64,000 nucleotides of DNA from Larix kaempferi (taxonomy: Eukaryota > Streptophyta > Pinopsida > Pinales > Pinaceae). A program made the position numbers and the translations under genes. Positions within the stretch are counted from its first letter, which is position 1. Each line of letters opens with the position of its first letter. Positions 46,407-58,440 of this stretch are shown one piece after another. The stretch is from NCBI GenBank assembly GCA_027924585.1, contig BSBM01001024.1, forward strand, positions 4,588,001 to 4,652,000. Reading direction: 5' to 3'. Below the pieces are notes generated by a model, which saw nothing but the letters and a program-made list of their open reading frames with translations, was not told the origin of the DNA and searched no databases.

Positions 46407-47204
46407 TGTTGCGATATTCCTATACTCCATCCTAGTCCTACCAACATTATCCATTTTTGAATTTTCAGTCATGCATGCAGTCATGATTTTGCATGCATGC
46501 ATGCATCCTAATCATCAGTCCCAGCACGTAGCCCTCAGTTAGCTAGCCCCAAGAGCTTTTTTTAGATCAGTTTTAGCCCTCCTAGTGCTTAGTGCGCCCT
46601 CCTTCCTTGATTTAAGGAAGCCACTTGTGAAAGGTGCCCTCTCTCACCTACCACTCAGTTGCACTTCAGTTAATTGAGTTATCTTTAGATCTTTCCTTGA
46701 TTTAAGGCTAGATTGACTCCTCAACTGACTCTATCACTCCGATAGATCTCCAGTGAGACTAGACTGCCTATTCTGACTCCAGTTAGCTCCTCATGCACCC
46801 TCCACTGAGCCTCCTTCATTCAGTTAGTGCCTCCATGTTCCAGTTACACCTACCACACTCAGTTAGACCCAGTTTGACATCTGGTTGACAGTTACTTGTG
46901 CATTGATCACTCCACTGATGATGATCAAGACTTCTAGTTGTGCTTTGATGACACTCCATGAAAGCTAATTTGAATTGCCACCTTGGCATTCGAATCCTCT
47001 CACCATTGTATTATTTATTTGTCCATATTGTGATTAATGAATTAGAGTGTGTGATGTTATTATGCTTCTATCTGAGTTCTACTGTATCATAATTATGTTG
47101 CTCCTTTACACTGCATTACCACTCTTCTTCTATTTTCCTGCTTAATCTTAATCTCTCTTGTGAGGTATACATCAGCTCTTATATCTATTGTGAGGATTTT
47201 CACA
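46407..47204 (+). repeat. 3' LTR of element H
   Basis: It starts TGTTGCGATATTCC after a run of G and ends TTTTCACA, followed by AAAAC. RY words cluster at about 46467-46507. Confidence 0.9.
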
Positions 47205-47209
47205 AAAAC

Positions 47210-48350
47210 TGCTTCCAAAATCAAAGCAAAGTTATACCTTTTATGTACACATGTTTGTATATATTGGAAGTTCAAGGTATATTTTTAGTAGTGCAAAAAT
47301 TTGTATCAACAAAAATGATCAAGTCCATTAGGGATGCATCGATCAATATCTACTATGTGGTGATTTTATAACATGGATCATAGAGAAGGAATACTGATTG
47401 CTCAATAAGTAAGTAATCACCAAGAAATACCAAGGAAGGTCATCATACATTCCTAAGAAGACTCTCTAAGAGGGTAACTATAAAGAATGTAGTTACAAAA
47501 TCCATAAAAAGACCCCAAAATAAGAAGGAAAAGTAGAACTCATCCCATCATCTGCCTTAAATACTATTAGAAACCTCATAATTGATTCATTAATTGCAAG
47601 GGATTTTATCCTCTATCAAATGCATTATAATCTCTTTGCTCACCACAACTATTTGCATTATTAGTGTCCATGTCACATTAATTAAAAAATACTCGGCTAA
47701 TAGTTTGGCCTCTAACTTTGGATAAAAATTTAGATACCTTAACTCATAGAGCCGAGTCAACTCCTAGTGGATATTATGTTTCCTTCTCAAAAGCATGCAC
47801 TACCTTAACATGGATGGGGAAAATGTTGTTTAAAAATATTTGTACATACTTTTGAAAGTGACATTTTGAGCCAAATTCAATATTCTAGTAAATTCACACA
47901 CTACTAATACATATATCCACTATCAAATAAGTTGATTTGGAATTTTTTGACAAATACAATATAGATCTACTCAAATGTAATCTTGAACCACTCAACTATC
48001 ATGGATCTACCCAAAGGTATAATTGTATCATGGATCATCCTATAAACATTAAAATCTATGGAGGCTCATCTTGAGATGAGCCTGGCTGTTGTGATTCCAT
48101 GTTTATTAATGCAAGCAAAACCAAATAGATATATGTTGGATATTGATTCAGATAGATGCAATATCTCTGGGAAATAGGAGAAGGGGAAACATTAAGCAAC
48201 ACGTCAAGAATGACTAGAGGTCATAATGTCATAATGAAATTTAGAAAACGTATGTATTTATTTCTTTCTAAAGGAGGTACATGCTCTTATGATAATGAGA
48301 CCAACGAATAAGGAAGTGGCATTTAAATACAGGAATTATATGAGAAAATG
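47210..48350. other. Noncoding, unassigned
   Basis: This is AT-rich sequence with no ORF over 60 codons that carries a motif. Confidence 0.5.
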
Positions 48351-48419
48351 GGAACCAAACCCACTTCCTGAAGTGAACTATGATTTCACCATCAATGGGT
48401 GAAAATATTAAATTGCTCC

Positions 48420-48830
48420 ATCTAGTCTACATGGGTTGGGCCTCTTTTCTATGGATGGTGTAAACATTATGTACAATAGCATAATTGACTTGATGGAGTC
48501 CGTTGGCCCAAAGTACAATTATAATAATTAGATAAGGTTAGCTAGGTATCTACCAAGCATGAGAAGATATTGTGTTTATGCAAATTACCAAAAAATGAAA
48601 CAAAACAATCAACATAGAGGAAATTCCATATATATTGATGGAAGGCCAAAAGTGGCAGGAAATGTTGTGGGGTTTATAAATAGTTCACACCGTGGAAGCA
48701 AAAATAAGCTACCAAATCACACATGTGAGGGGTGTGATGGATTTACAACTGTGGTTTGTGCAATGAAATGAATAGGTTCGGGGAAAGAGTTGATTGATTG
48801 ATTGCAATTTGAATGAAATTAAGGAATTAA
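48420..48830 (+). pseudogene. Possible SET-like fragment
   Basis: The ORF 48559-48771 contains DGRPKVAGNVVGFINSSHRG and later LPNHTCEG. These resemble the N-G-FINS and following PN-C region of plant SET-like proteins found near transposons. Downstream, after a stop, GSGKELID recalls the G-E-L-x-D end of that fold. The preceding frame reads LFSMDGVNIMYNS before an in-frame stop. The similarity is by memory only; it could be another protein. It looks like a decayed or captured piece. Confidence 0.35.
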
Positions 48831-51380
48831 GTCATTTCCATTTACAACTTCTATTCATTTTTATTGGAGAATGTTTTAATTTCATCATTTTCAAAAGTTT
48901 TATATTATGCATATATTAACTAATCAAGTACATGCATACTATGGTTTTGTGCATTGCAGATTGAAAACGCTCTTTCGTGTATTAAACAAGATTTGTGCAG
49001 ATTTCCTACTAGCAAACCAGAAGTCAAGACAACAATTTGTAGAGCCATAATGAATCAAGTTCCACTGGAGTCCTAAATTGCGGATTATCTTCCTTATGAA
49101 CTTTATTTTGACTCATCATATATTATGTTTGTTCTTATCAACCATGATGAATGGGATAAAAAATGCAGCATGATTGCAAACATGATCCTGAATGAATGAT
49201 GCACAAGCACATTGATAATTCCTTGATCTATCCAGTCCACAAATAAAATGTGTATAAGTCACCTTAACACATTATTTCCTTTGAAATACTATTGGAATAT
49301 CAAGATCAGAGAAGAAATTATTGTGGCTAAGAGAATTGTGGGAGACCCATGGCGTCATTTCATCCCGACCACTAGTCAACCACAATTAAAAGTGTCTTAG
49401 TCATACACTATTGTAAAGGATTTTGACGATGCACTCATAATTCCTATACCAAAGGATGAAGAATATGATAGGCCATGAGGGTGCCTTTGTGAGGAAGATG
49501 ATTTTGTATGCTTTAATGATGATGAATAGGAGTGTAAAAAAAAAACTTCGAATGCAAATTATAAAGTACACATTTTACTTGTTTTCTGCATGTCAAATGT
49601 TGTGTACAATGCATTTTTATATTTAACACAATGACTATGATTTTGAGGTGTCAGTTGTTTATTTATGTTCTATGCTTATGTATGCTTGTGTTTGTGATTT
49701 TGTATTCTTAAATATGGATGATTTCATGATGACTTGGTGTGTGCTTTGGTAATGTGTAATAAGATGGCATCGAGGTTGAGATGCCATTAATAAAATGATT
49801 GTATTTTAGCATGTTGAAATTGGTTCGATAATTATTGATCTGCTAATGGGAACTTAAATAAAAGTTTGGAAAACTTGGAAAAATTTATCTTTCAACTACA
49901 GAATGTTGATTGTGAATGTAAGTTTACAAGTAATGTATGGGCACTATCATAAGAGTTTAAACCTGATTGTAAAAACATTGTTAATTATTAAGAATGTTTG
50001 TTTGATGATTTATTAGACATGATTGAGTAATTATGTTATGTCATGTTGAAATATGGACATGTGGTGTATGATTTGTTGATGTAGGATTACATTGTTTAAT
50101 AAATGTTTGAAAATGATGGAAAATTCTCTATAACAAGTTGATTGCCTATTATTCCCTCTATTGGATTAAGCTAATTGGGTCCATCATATTGGGGGAGATG
50201 GTATTTAAGTATCTGAAGCAAATCCTAAGTTGAAATCCATATCAATTTCAATATGTGGTTGTATAGTCAACCGTTTGACCTTGATTGAATTTGAAGGATT
50301 TCGAGGTAATATGTGTGGTCTTTAATGTGTAATTTCATGAAAAAATTGGATTGTGATGAATCCATTCCATGTTTCTCTAATGTGTTATTAATAGAATGTT
50401 CTAGAATACTAATTGTATGATGAATGAAATTATTATTTATATAAGTGGGAAATTATTATTATTATTGACCTTGTATGTAGTACAAAAACTTTATTGCCTC
50501 TCTTGGTTAAATCCTACAATAATTTTTGTTCTTGTCGGGGTAGTTCCCAATGTGGAGATGAGATCTTATTTATTTGTTGCTAGAATAATTAATTATCCAT
50601 AAATACTTGAAAAAATGGCTAAGTTTTATATTTTATTAATTATTTAGAGAAATTATCATAATTGAATCCATTAAATGCGTTGATCCATTAGTGGATTTGT
50701 GATGGAGTGAACAATTCATATGAATAGGAATATGATCCATGATCTTTTTGGATCTTTGATAACCTATGGTTGTTAAATAAATGATATGGACAGAGATAAT
50801 ATCGCTTGTGTAGATAGAACTTAGTTCCATTTGAGATAGATGATGGGCATGTAATTGCATGAAGATATGATTTTGAGTTCTTGTTAACTCACTAGAATGT
50901 GTACTCTAGTTATTTCACTAAATGAGAAATTGAAAGGTGAGATTATACTCTTGGTGAATTGGAGTGTTGCATTCATAGGGAAACATGGATTATTATATTG
51001 AATGTGGGATGCAAAAAATAGCTTGATTTTGGGTATTTGTGCTTTGAATGCATGAATGAATGGGCAAGCAGTGGTCCTGATAAAAGCTTACAAAGTGTTT
51101 GATGAAATAATTCAATCAAGAAAATATAGGAGAATGGTGAATGAGGAATGTAATTACAAGTTAATGGATTTTATTTTTTTAGAGGGTATTAATTATATGT
51201 GAATCTTTTATCTAACTAACATATTGTTGTTTACGCAAAAGGTTGATTGTCAGAAAGGGATTGACGACAGGAAGACAATCTAAAATACGACCATTTTTTT
51301 GTTAGTCATGAACAATGCTTGTTGATGTACTAGTCTAATGTTTATTGTTGTTTCAGGATGTTATATATTTTGATTTTTTG
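48831..51380. other. Noncoding, AT-rich, unassigned
   Basis: I see no domains here. A single ORF over 60 codons at 50417-50602 has no support. Confidence 0.5.
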
Positions 51381-51386
51381 TAGGCC

Positions 51387-53180
51387 ATGACATCTCCAAG
51401 TCGTCTCGGTGATGATGAATTAGACCTTCATAATCACCCCAACCCCATTTTTGTCATTCAAAAGCATATTAAAGATTGTGGTAATGAATGCATGACATTG
51501 ATGTTGGGTAAGAAGACTCTGGAAAGTTATTCAAGAATAAAATTCTTGCTTTCAAGACTCAAACAATTTGATGTACAATTTTTTATTGGATCAATTGCTT
51601 GAATGAACACAACATTGTCATTTAATGAATTGAAATATTCAACTGCATAGACTTGTTTTTTTATAGAGATTCACCAAGATAATGGATCATCAACCAGATA
51701 CTAGGAGTGACATGCTTGCATCTATTGTTAGATCCTCCGGTGCTACTGTTGCACTGCCCGTTATAGATTCCCATACCCCATTGTGTGGGTTCTAGTGGCC
51801 ATACTAGCCATTCTATACATAGTGTTGGTGTTCATTTAGCTCCTTCTACCCCTACTCCTACAACTCTTGTGCCTCCTCCATTATAGGATGCTGAGAGGAT
51901 ACCAAGCATAATCATTAAGAACACTAGGGAGATACCAACATCTTTAAATATGGACCATGATTTGGTCCCAATGAAGGGACCAAAAATCACTGGTAATTAC
52001 TATTCCACTAGATACTAGGAGTAAAATGCTTGCATCTATTGTTAGATCCTTTGGTGCTACTGTTGCACTGCCTGTTATAGATTCCCATACCCCATTGTGT
52101 GGGTTCTAGTGGCCATGCTAGCCATTCTATACCTAGTGTTGATGTTCATTTAGCTCCTTCTACCCCTACTCCTACAACTCTTGTGCCTCCTCCATTATAG
52201 GATGATGAGAGGATACCAAGCATAATCATTAAGAACACTAGGGAGATACCAGCATCTTTACATATGGACCATGATTTGGTCCCAATTAAGGGACCAAAAA
52301 TCATTGGTAATTACTATTCCATCATTAAATATTTGTACTTAATTTATACAAAAAATAATAATTTTGTTGATCTTATCTATCTATTCCCTGCTTGCAATAC
52401 CAGGGAATAACTTGTTCTACCAATAATTGCATGAAAAGGATTTCGTTATTTTTGGACCAACAATTTGAATAATTTATAGAATCCAAATAAAGAATTTAAA
52501 AACAGACTTGATGAAACATATGGTGAAAAATTTTGGTCTTGTATTCAAGCAAAAGTTGGTCGAATCAATGGCAAGGAGGTACTTCAAATCAGTGGGGGAC
52601 AATTACCACACTAATCTCACTCTCTACCCCAATTATGAGCATCCCAAGGTAATTTCATAGAGGAGTGGGTTTCATTAGTCGAGGACATTAAGGAGAAGAA
52701 GATTAAAAAAGAGGGAGGCTTGTCTCTAAGAGATAGAGAATGGCTAGAAAGGTGAAAATAAAATTAAATATAACATACAATTAACTCATAATCAATAGTG
52801 CATTTGACCTTGTTAAATCACATTAAGATGCAATTCACAGTTCTCGCAAGCTCAAAGACACTTCAAAGTCTACACAGGCCAGATTGGACAAGGTCAGGCA
52901 ACACAAACTTGGTCGAGGGGGTTATGTGGATTCTTTAAAAAAAATAGTTGTTATTGATTGTTTCAACTATAATTTAAAATATTTCCTTACAAAATTCCAT
53001 TATTTTGTATAATTGGGTATGCAATCTAAGGAATTTGACATCATTCCCACTAATGGAGAACTAAAAATTCCCTTGACATCAAGGTATAAATCCCTTCTAG
53101 AAATGAAAAAATTTAAAGATGGGTCATCCATTAATGTCAATGAGGAGGTAATTATGGACCTTCTAAATTTTTGAATAGAT
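51387..53180 (+). pseudogene. Possible CACTA-associated ORF debris
   Basis: An open stretch at 51387-51602 starts MTSPSRLGDDELDLHNHPN. After the 314-bp duplication, about 52480-52750 reads in one frame with LDETYGEKFWSCIQAKVGR and, after stops, EEWVSLVEDIKEKKIKK. Near 52850-52940 a phrase like TSKSTQARLDKVRQHKLGRG resembles plant Ptta/En-Spm (Transposase_24) proteins. No terminal repeats were found. The assignment is tentative. Confidence 0.35.
51696..52323 (+). repeat. 314-bp tandem duplication
   Basis: AGATACTAGGAGT starts at 51696 and again at 52010. The two units are nearly identical, down to the ending GGTAATTACTATTCCA. Each has the same stop-interrupted Pro/Thr-rich frame. Confidence 0.9.
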
Positions 53181-53199
53181 AATTATAAACAACTTTAGG

Positions 53200-56150
53200 T
53201 TTTGGGGTCATAAATTATATTTAAATGTATGCACGTAGAAGTGAGGGTACAGGTTGAATGAACATGATGTCAATAATAGTTGTAAATAGGATGAAGATCT
53301 CCAACATAAAAATGATGAAAATAAAATCAATAATTGAGTTGACGATGTTAAAATAGAAAGGATTAAGAAGGAACAAAAAGACATTTTGCAAACCAATATT
53401 TGGATTCCTCAAGCAATGCCAAATTGTTCTCCTTACCATGTGTCCTTGTTCAAAATTCTTTCTAGTTGTGGTTACCAATGCAAGTTCAAATTCTTTGAAA
53501 TGTGTCCTCCCTACAAGCATCCTTGTGAAAATCATTGACTACATAGTCATTACATTCTTATATGTGAAATCTTATGCACACCATGCATTGAGAAATATGA
53601 ATGGAAATGTGAATAGTTGTTCCAAGAATTATTGAATCATGGCAGTATTATTCGTGGAAAGAGTTCATTTTTCAACATCAATAACACTTATGCGTTTCTA
53701 AAGGGAACTTTTGTCAAGCGTAGTACCCATATTGAAGTTACAACTAATCAAGCAACTACTAAGTTCAACTAGAGCACTCTTTACACAAAATTCGTGGAGG
53801 AATCTTTTCAAGACATGATGACTTATAATAAACCTAATTAGTTATTACAAATGATATACATATTAATTTGTAAATTAAAAGTTACAGGTTAATTAATTAT
53901 TAAAGGTTAATTATTACATGACATTTCTATTGATAAATAGACATGTCTCTTCCCCATCGACCATATTTAATATGGCCCATTATTTGTATTCATCATCATA
54001 AATTATATAAAAAAATTATTTATTACAATTATTGTAAGAAGCATCTTACAACTTATAACATAACCCAAGGAAAATATTTTACTTCCATCCTCTCACACTA
54101 ATATACTATATTCATGAAAAGAATGCCAATGAACATAATGTCCAAACAGAGTGAAATATGGAGGAATGAGGGAAACCCACATGTGAACATATCAATCTCA
54201 CATCTTGCTTGACGAATAAATCCACAAGATGAATATTCATTAATCAGAACCACTTTCCAATTAAGAATATAAGTATTTGAAGAATATAAGTATTTGAGCG
54301 AGATTTTAAGAAATACAAGTAGTCAGCCATAAATCCTTTATGGCTTCAAGATTATGCAATCTTAACCATCAATATATACCATATCACACTCATCTAATTC
54401 AAATAAATAGAAACATAGGTGGACACATAAGGAAGCACAATCTGATTTTTGCATTCATTGGAATCTTCTAATCTGAAACATAAATATGCAGTCAAATATT
54501 TACAAAGAATAGCTTAAGTATGCCTCTCAAGTCCAGAATTGAACCCCCAGCCTCTCGGGCTGAACCCACTCTATATTGTGAGCCATCTACTTTATAGAAA
54601 GTCTTTCCTTATATCATTACATCTTCTCAAGATTACATTGATTAAGAATATCTGGGTCTGTTGAAACTAAAAGCAAATAAACAATTAACATCTAGAAATA
54701 GACTGCGGTTGGATTTTGTTGCATCCGGATATGCTCCTTGAAATATGGAAGAAGTGTTTTGTCTGCTAATATTCTTCCTAAAATTCTCTGGCATCTATCC
54801 ATTAACTATCCTATTCTCCAACTAACTCTTTGACTGTTGATCCAGTGCTTGGAAATTTCAGAAAGAAGATATGAAGATAACTCCTTTGAGAAGCTTGATA
54901 CTTAAACTTACTAGTTGTGCATATTTATCATCCACTCTCCTTAAATTATGCAACTGCTAGAAAATATGATGTTGATTTTAGCTGGCTCTAGATCCTGTGT
55001 ATTATTATTGCAACTTATTTGAAATTCTCTATTTCACGAAAAAAATCTGAAGCATATAAAAATGTAATAAATCCAAAATCTTGATAGATTATTTGCATAG
55101 GGATTTTGGTTTGTCAAATCCCTTTGTCTTGCTTTACCATGCTTGAGGATCTTCTCTGTAGAAGCTTGTAAGCTCTATCAATCTGTATCACTAACTTGAA
55201 GCTTGATGGCACTTGAGTGCTTTCTTCGAGCAATCGACAAAGCTAATAGGTTTTACATATGTTACATGTTAAAAAGAAACTAATGTAAAAGCAATTCCAA
55301 AATATCTTTGCAAACTTCTGATGCTTACGGAAGTATCCTTCATTGATGAACCCAAAAGCATTGGACGTAGGCAATTTCATATATATAAAGCAAAAACTCT
55401 GCAATAGAGGATTTTAAATGATGTCTTCATATAATCCATGTTCATCGAAGTATCCATCATACTAACTCGTATTCATTTTTTCAAATGAATAGAAGACCTC
55501 ATTCGGTGCTTTTGTGAGCACAATTTTCAATCCAAAGACAAATTGAAGCTCTAACTATGCTCAACATCCTTTATATCAACAATATACAAGTCTGCAAATC
55601 TATATGTGAAGAAAACTCTGCCCATCCTTTCTGTGTTTCCTTTGAAAAGCACTCAGTGTTTCTGAAGGTGTTCCCTTTGACATGCGTTTGAGACTCTAAA
55701 CATTTCCCAAACCTGGGCGTTATTGACAATCAACATTGGTTGACAAAAATTGGTGGCTTTTGAAGTAATTATCACTTGTTCATCAAACAATTGAGCTCTT
55801 CAATCAACATTCAATGCTCATGATCGATGCATATTGTTACAGTTGGTCTCATACAATGATTTTGACGCTCAATGGCCCACTTGTCATAATAGCTGAACAC
55901 TTTGGTGGTTTGTTGGCAATGCAATTAGAGGAAATTTGGATGAAAAATTGGTCTTTCAACCTTAATGCAAATTCCATGTCATCATGTATTAGCCAATCAA
56001 AATGATTTAAAATTAAAAAAGGGAGCACCTCTTAAACAATTTTTGTATTATATAATTTGGGGATAAGTGGACTTTTTAATAATATAATTTGTCTGTCCAC
56101 TACTCAAGCTACCCGAAATTATCTTGGATATTGATAATGAAATTAATATG
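53200..56150. other. Noncoding, unassigned
   Basis: Short ORFs (53208-53635, 55814-56005) lack recognisable motifs. I found no repeat structure by eye. Confidence 0.45.
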
Positions 56151-56870
56151 CTAACTGATTTTAGGTAATAGGTGATCCTATCATAACTAATATACCCATC
56201 AAGCATTTAGGTAATATTTGACCAATATATAATAGTAATAGTAATTAATATTATAACTGATATATAATAATAGTATATTATAATTAATATTTTATAATAA
56301 CTGTTAAAAGTTAGGTCCAATAACTTTTAACTAATATCATAACTAACATACCCATCAATCTTTTAGGCAATTTTTGACCATAGTAATAGTAAATAGTATT
56401 ATAACTAACATATAATAATATTATATTATAATTAATATTTTATAATAATTATCAAAAGTTGGGTCTAATAATATTTAACTAATATCATAACTAATATACC
56501 CATCCATCTTTTAGATAACATATGACCAATATATAATAGTAATAGTAATTAATATTATAACTAATATATAATAATATTATATTATAATTGATATTTTATA
56601 ATAATTGTAAAAAATTAGGTCCAGTAAATTTTAACTAATATCATAACTAACATACCCATCAATCTTTTAGGTAATATTTTACCATAGTAATAGTAATTAA
56701 TATTATCACTAATATATAATAATATTATATTATAATTAATATTTTATAATAACCGTCAAAAGTTAGGTCCAATAACTTTTAACTAATATCATAACTAATA
56801 TACCCTGGCATCTTTTAGATAATACATGACCAATATATAATAGTACTAGAAACAATCACATTAATAATAT
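56150..56870. repeat. AT-rich tandem array with dimeric period
   Basis: The phrase ATACCCATCAATCTTTTAGG or a variant occurs near 56191, 56347, 56495, 56651 and 56799. Spacing alternates 156, 148, 156, 148. Units 1, 3 and 5 carry GACCAATATATAATAG, and units 2 and 4 carry GACCATAGTAATAG or close to it, so the repeat is a 304-bp dimer. Confidence 0.85.
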
Positions 56871-57001
56871 TAATGTGTCTTGATAGGTGTAAATATGACA
56901 CATATTATAGGAAAAAACATTAATATGAAAAGTATGTGCCTAATTTATGCCTATGGGTATATTCAGACACATTAATATTATTAATGTGGTTGTTGCTAGT
57001 A
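56844..57001. mobile_element. MITE-like inverted repeat
   Basis: Arms 56844-56880 and 56965-57001 (37 bp) are reverse complements with a few mismatches, around an 84-bp core. Each arm contains ATTAATAATATTAAT, itself palindromic. A partial copy of the right arm appears near 57745-57775. No target duplication is clear. Confidence 0.55.
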
Positions 57002-57009
57002 ACGGGTGG

Positions 57010-58440
57010 GGACATACACATATCTTTAAAATATAAATAGAATAATATTGTTTAATAATTTTAATGGTGTACATATTTTAATTATTTGATTAATAACAAT
57101 TTTGAATTAAAAAATATTATTATTTTATGATAATTAATTAAACTGAATAAATATTAAATAATTTAATTCGTATTATTGTTATTTAGACAATAATAATATT
57201 AATTTATTAATTAAATAATTATAATTTAATTGATAAATATTAATAGATTAATATTGTTTAATGATATTAATGAAATACATTTAATTAATAATATTGTTAA
57301 TTAAACAATATTATTAATATGATTAATATTAATTAATTAATTAATTAAATAAACATAATATAATTATTATTATTGTTATTTACTTAATAATCATATTAAT
57401 TAATTAATACTAATGATATTAATATTGTTTAATTAATTAAAAAATTAAATAATACTATTATTTTATAATATTTATTTAGACAAAATAATTAATCATAATA
57501 TTAATGAATATCTCCAAATATTGTTATTTAGTTAATGATAATATTAATTAATAATTTCTTAACGTATATATTAATTAATTAATTAATTAGTGATATTATC
57601 ATTTAGTTAATAATAATGATAATTATTAAGATAATTAATATAATATTAAAATATGATATGTTATTTATATAATTATGTAATTATATTATAATAATAAAAC
57701 ATTATGAATTATTAATATAGAATATATGCAAAATGTTTATTAATGTGTTTATTACTAGTAATGAATGGACGCATAGAAATATTCCAAAATATTAATAAAT
57801 TAATATTATTTAATTTAAAATATTATTATTCAATTATAATATTATACTATGTTATAAAAAAAGGAGTATATTCATGACACATATAGACATATGTATAATT
57901 TAATTAAATATGTAAAAAGTATTAATAAAAACTATTTTAAAATTGATTATAATATAATATTAATTAAAAATAATTTTATTGAATTCTTAATATTAAATAT
58001 TAAAATTTAATTAAAACAACAACACATATGATATCAAAAAATGAATATTAAATATCCTTAAAATATTAATAAAATAATATTGTTTAATTAATTAATATGT
58101 AATAATGAAATATAGTATTTAATTAAAATTATATAATAAAAAATTATCAAATTCAAAATATTGTTATGTAATTATAATATTATAAAAAATATTATGTTCA
58201 TGTCTAGAGATATTTAAAAGAAAAATTAATTTAAAATATTGTTATTTAATTATGATATTATAATTATATATTATAACTATATAGTAAAAAAAATGATGAA
58301 CTATTATGGTATTTAAATAAATTATTATAACCAATGTATTAATAAAATATTAATATTTAGTAATCATATTATTATATTGTATTGCAATTTTAATATTATA
58401 AATAAAAATAATATTATATAATGGTTATTATGTTGATTGC
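57010..58440. repeat. Very AT-rich low-complexity block
   Basis: TTAATTAATTAA-type words and ATAATATTA words dominate, with few G or C. No genes are present. Confidence 0.8.

Larger units (their letters stand above)
42561..47204 (+). mobile_element. Non-autonomous copia-like element H (gag only)
   Basis: Flanks are AAAAC at 42556-42560 and 47205-47209, a perfect target duplication. The 5' LTR (42561-45025) is split by a solo LTR; without it, it is about 836 bp. The 3' LTR is 46407-47204. TGGTATCAGAGC at 45026 is the primer-binding site and AAGGGGGGGG precedes the 3' LTR. The interior (1.38 kb) has a gag-like ORF and a repeated tail similar to those of element G, but no pol. Confidence 0.88.
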
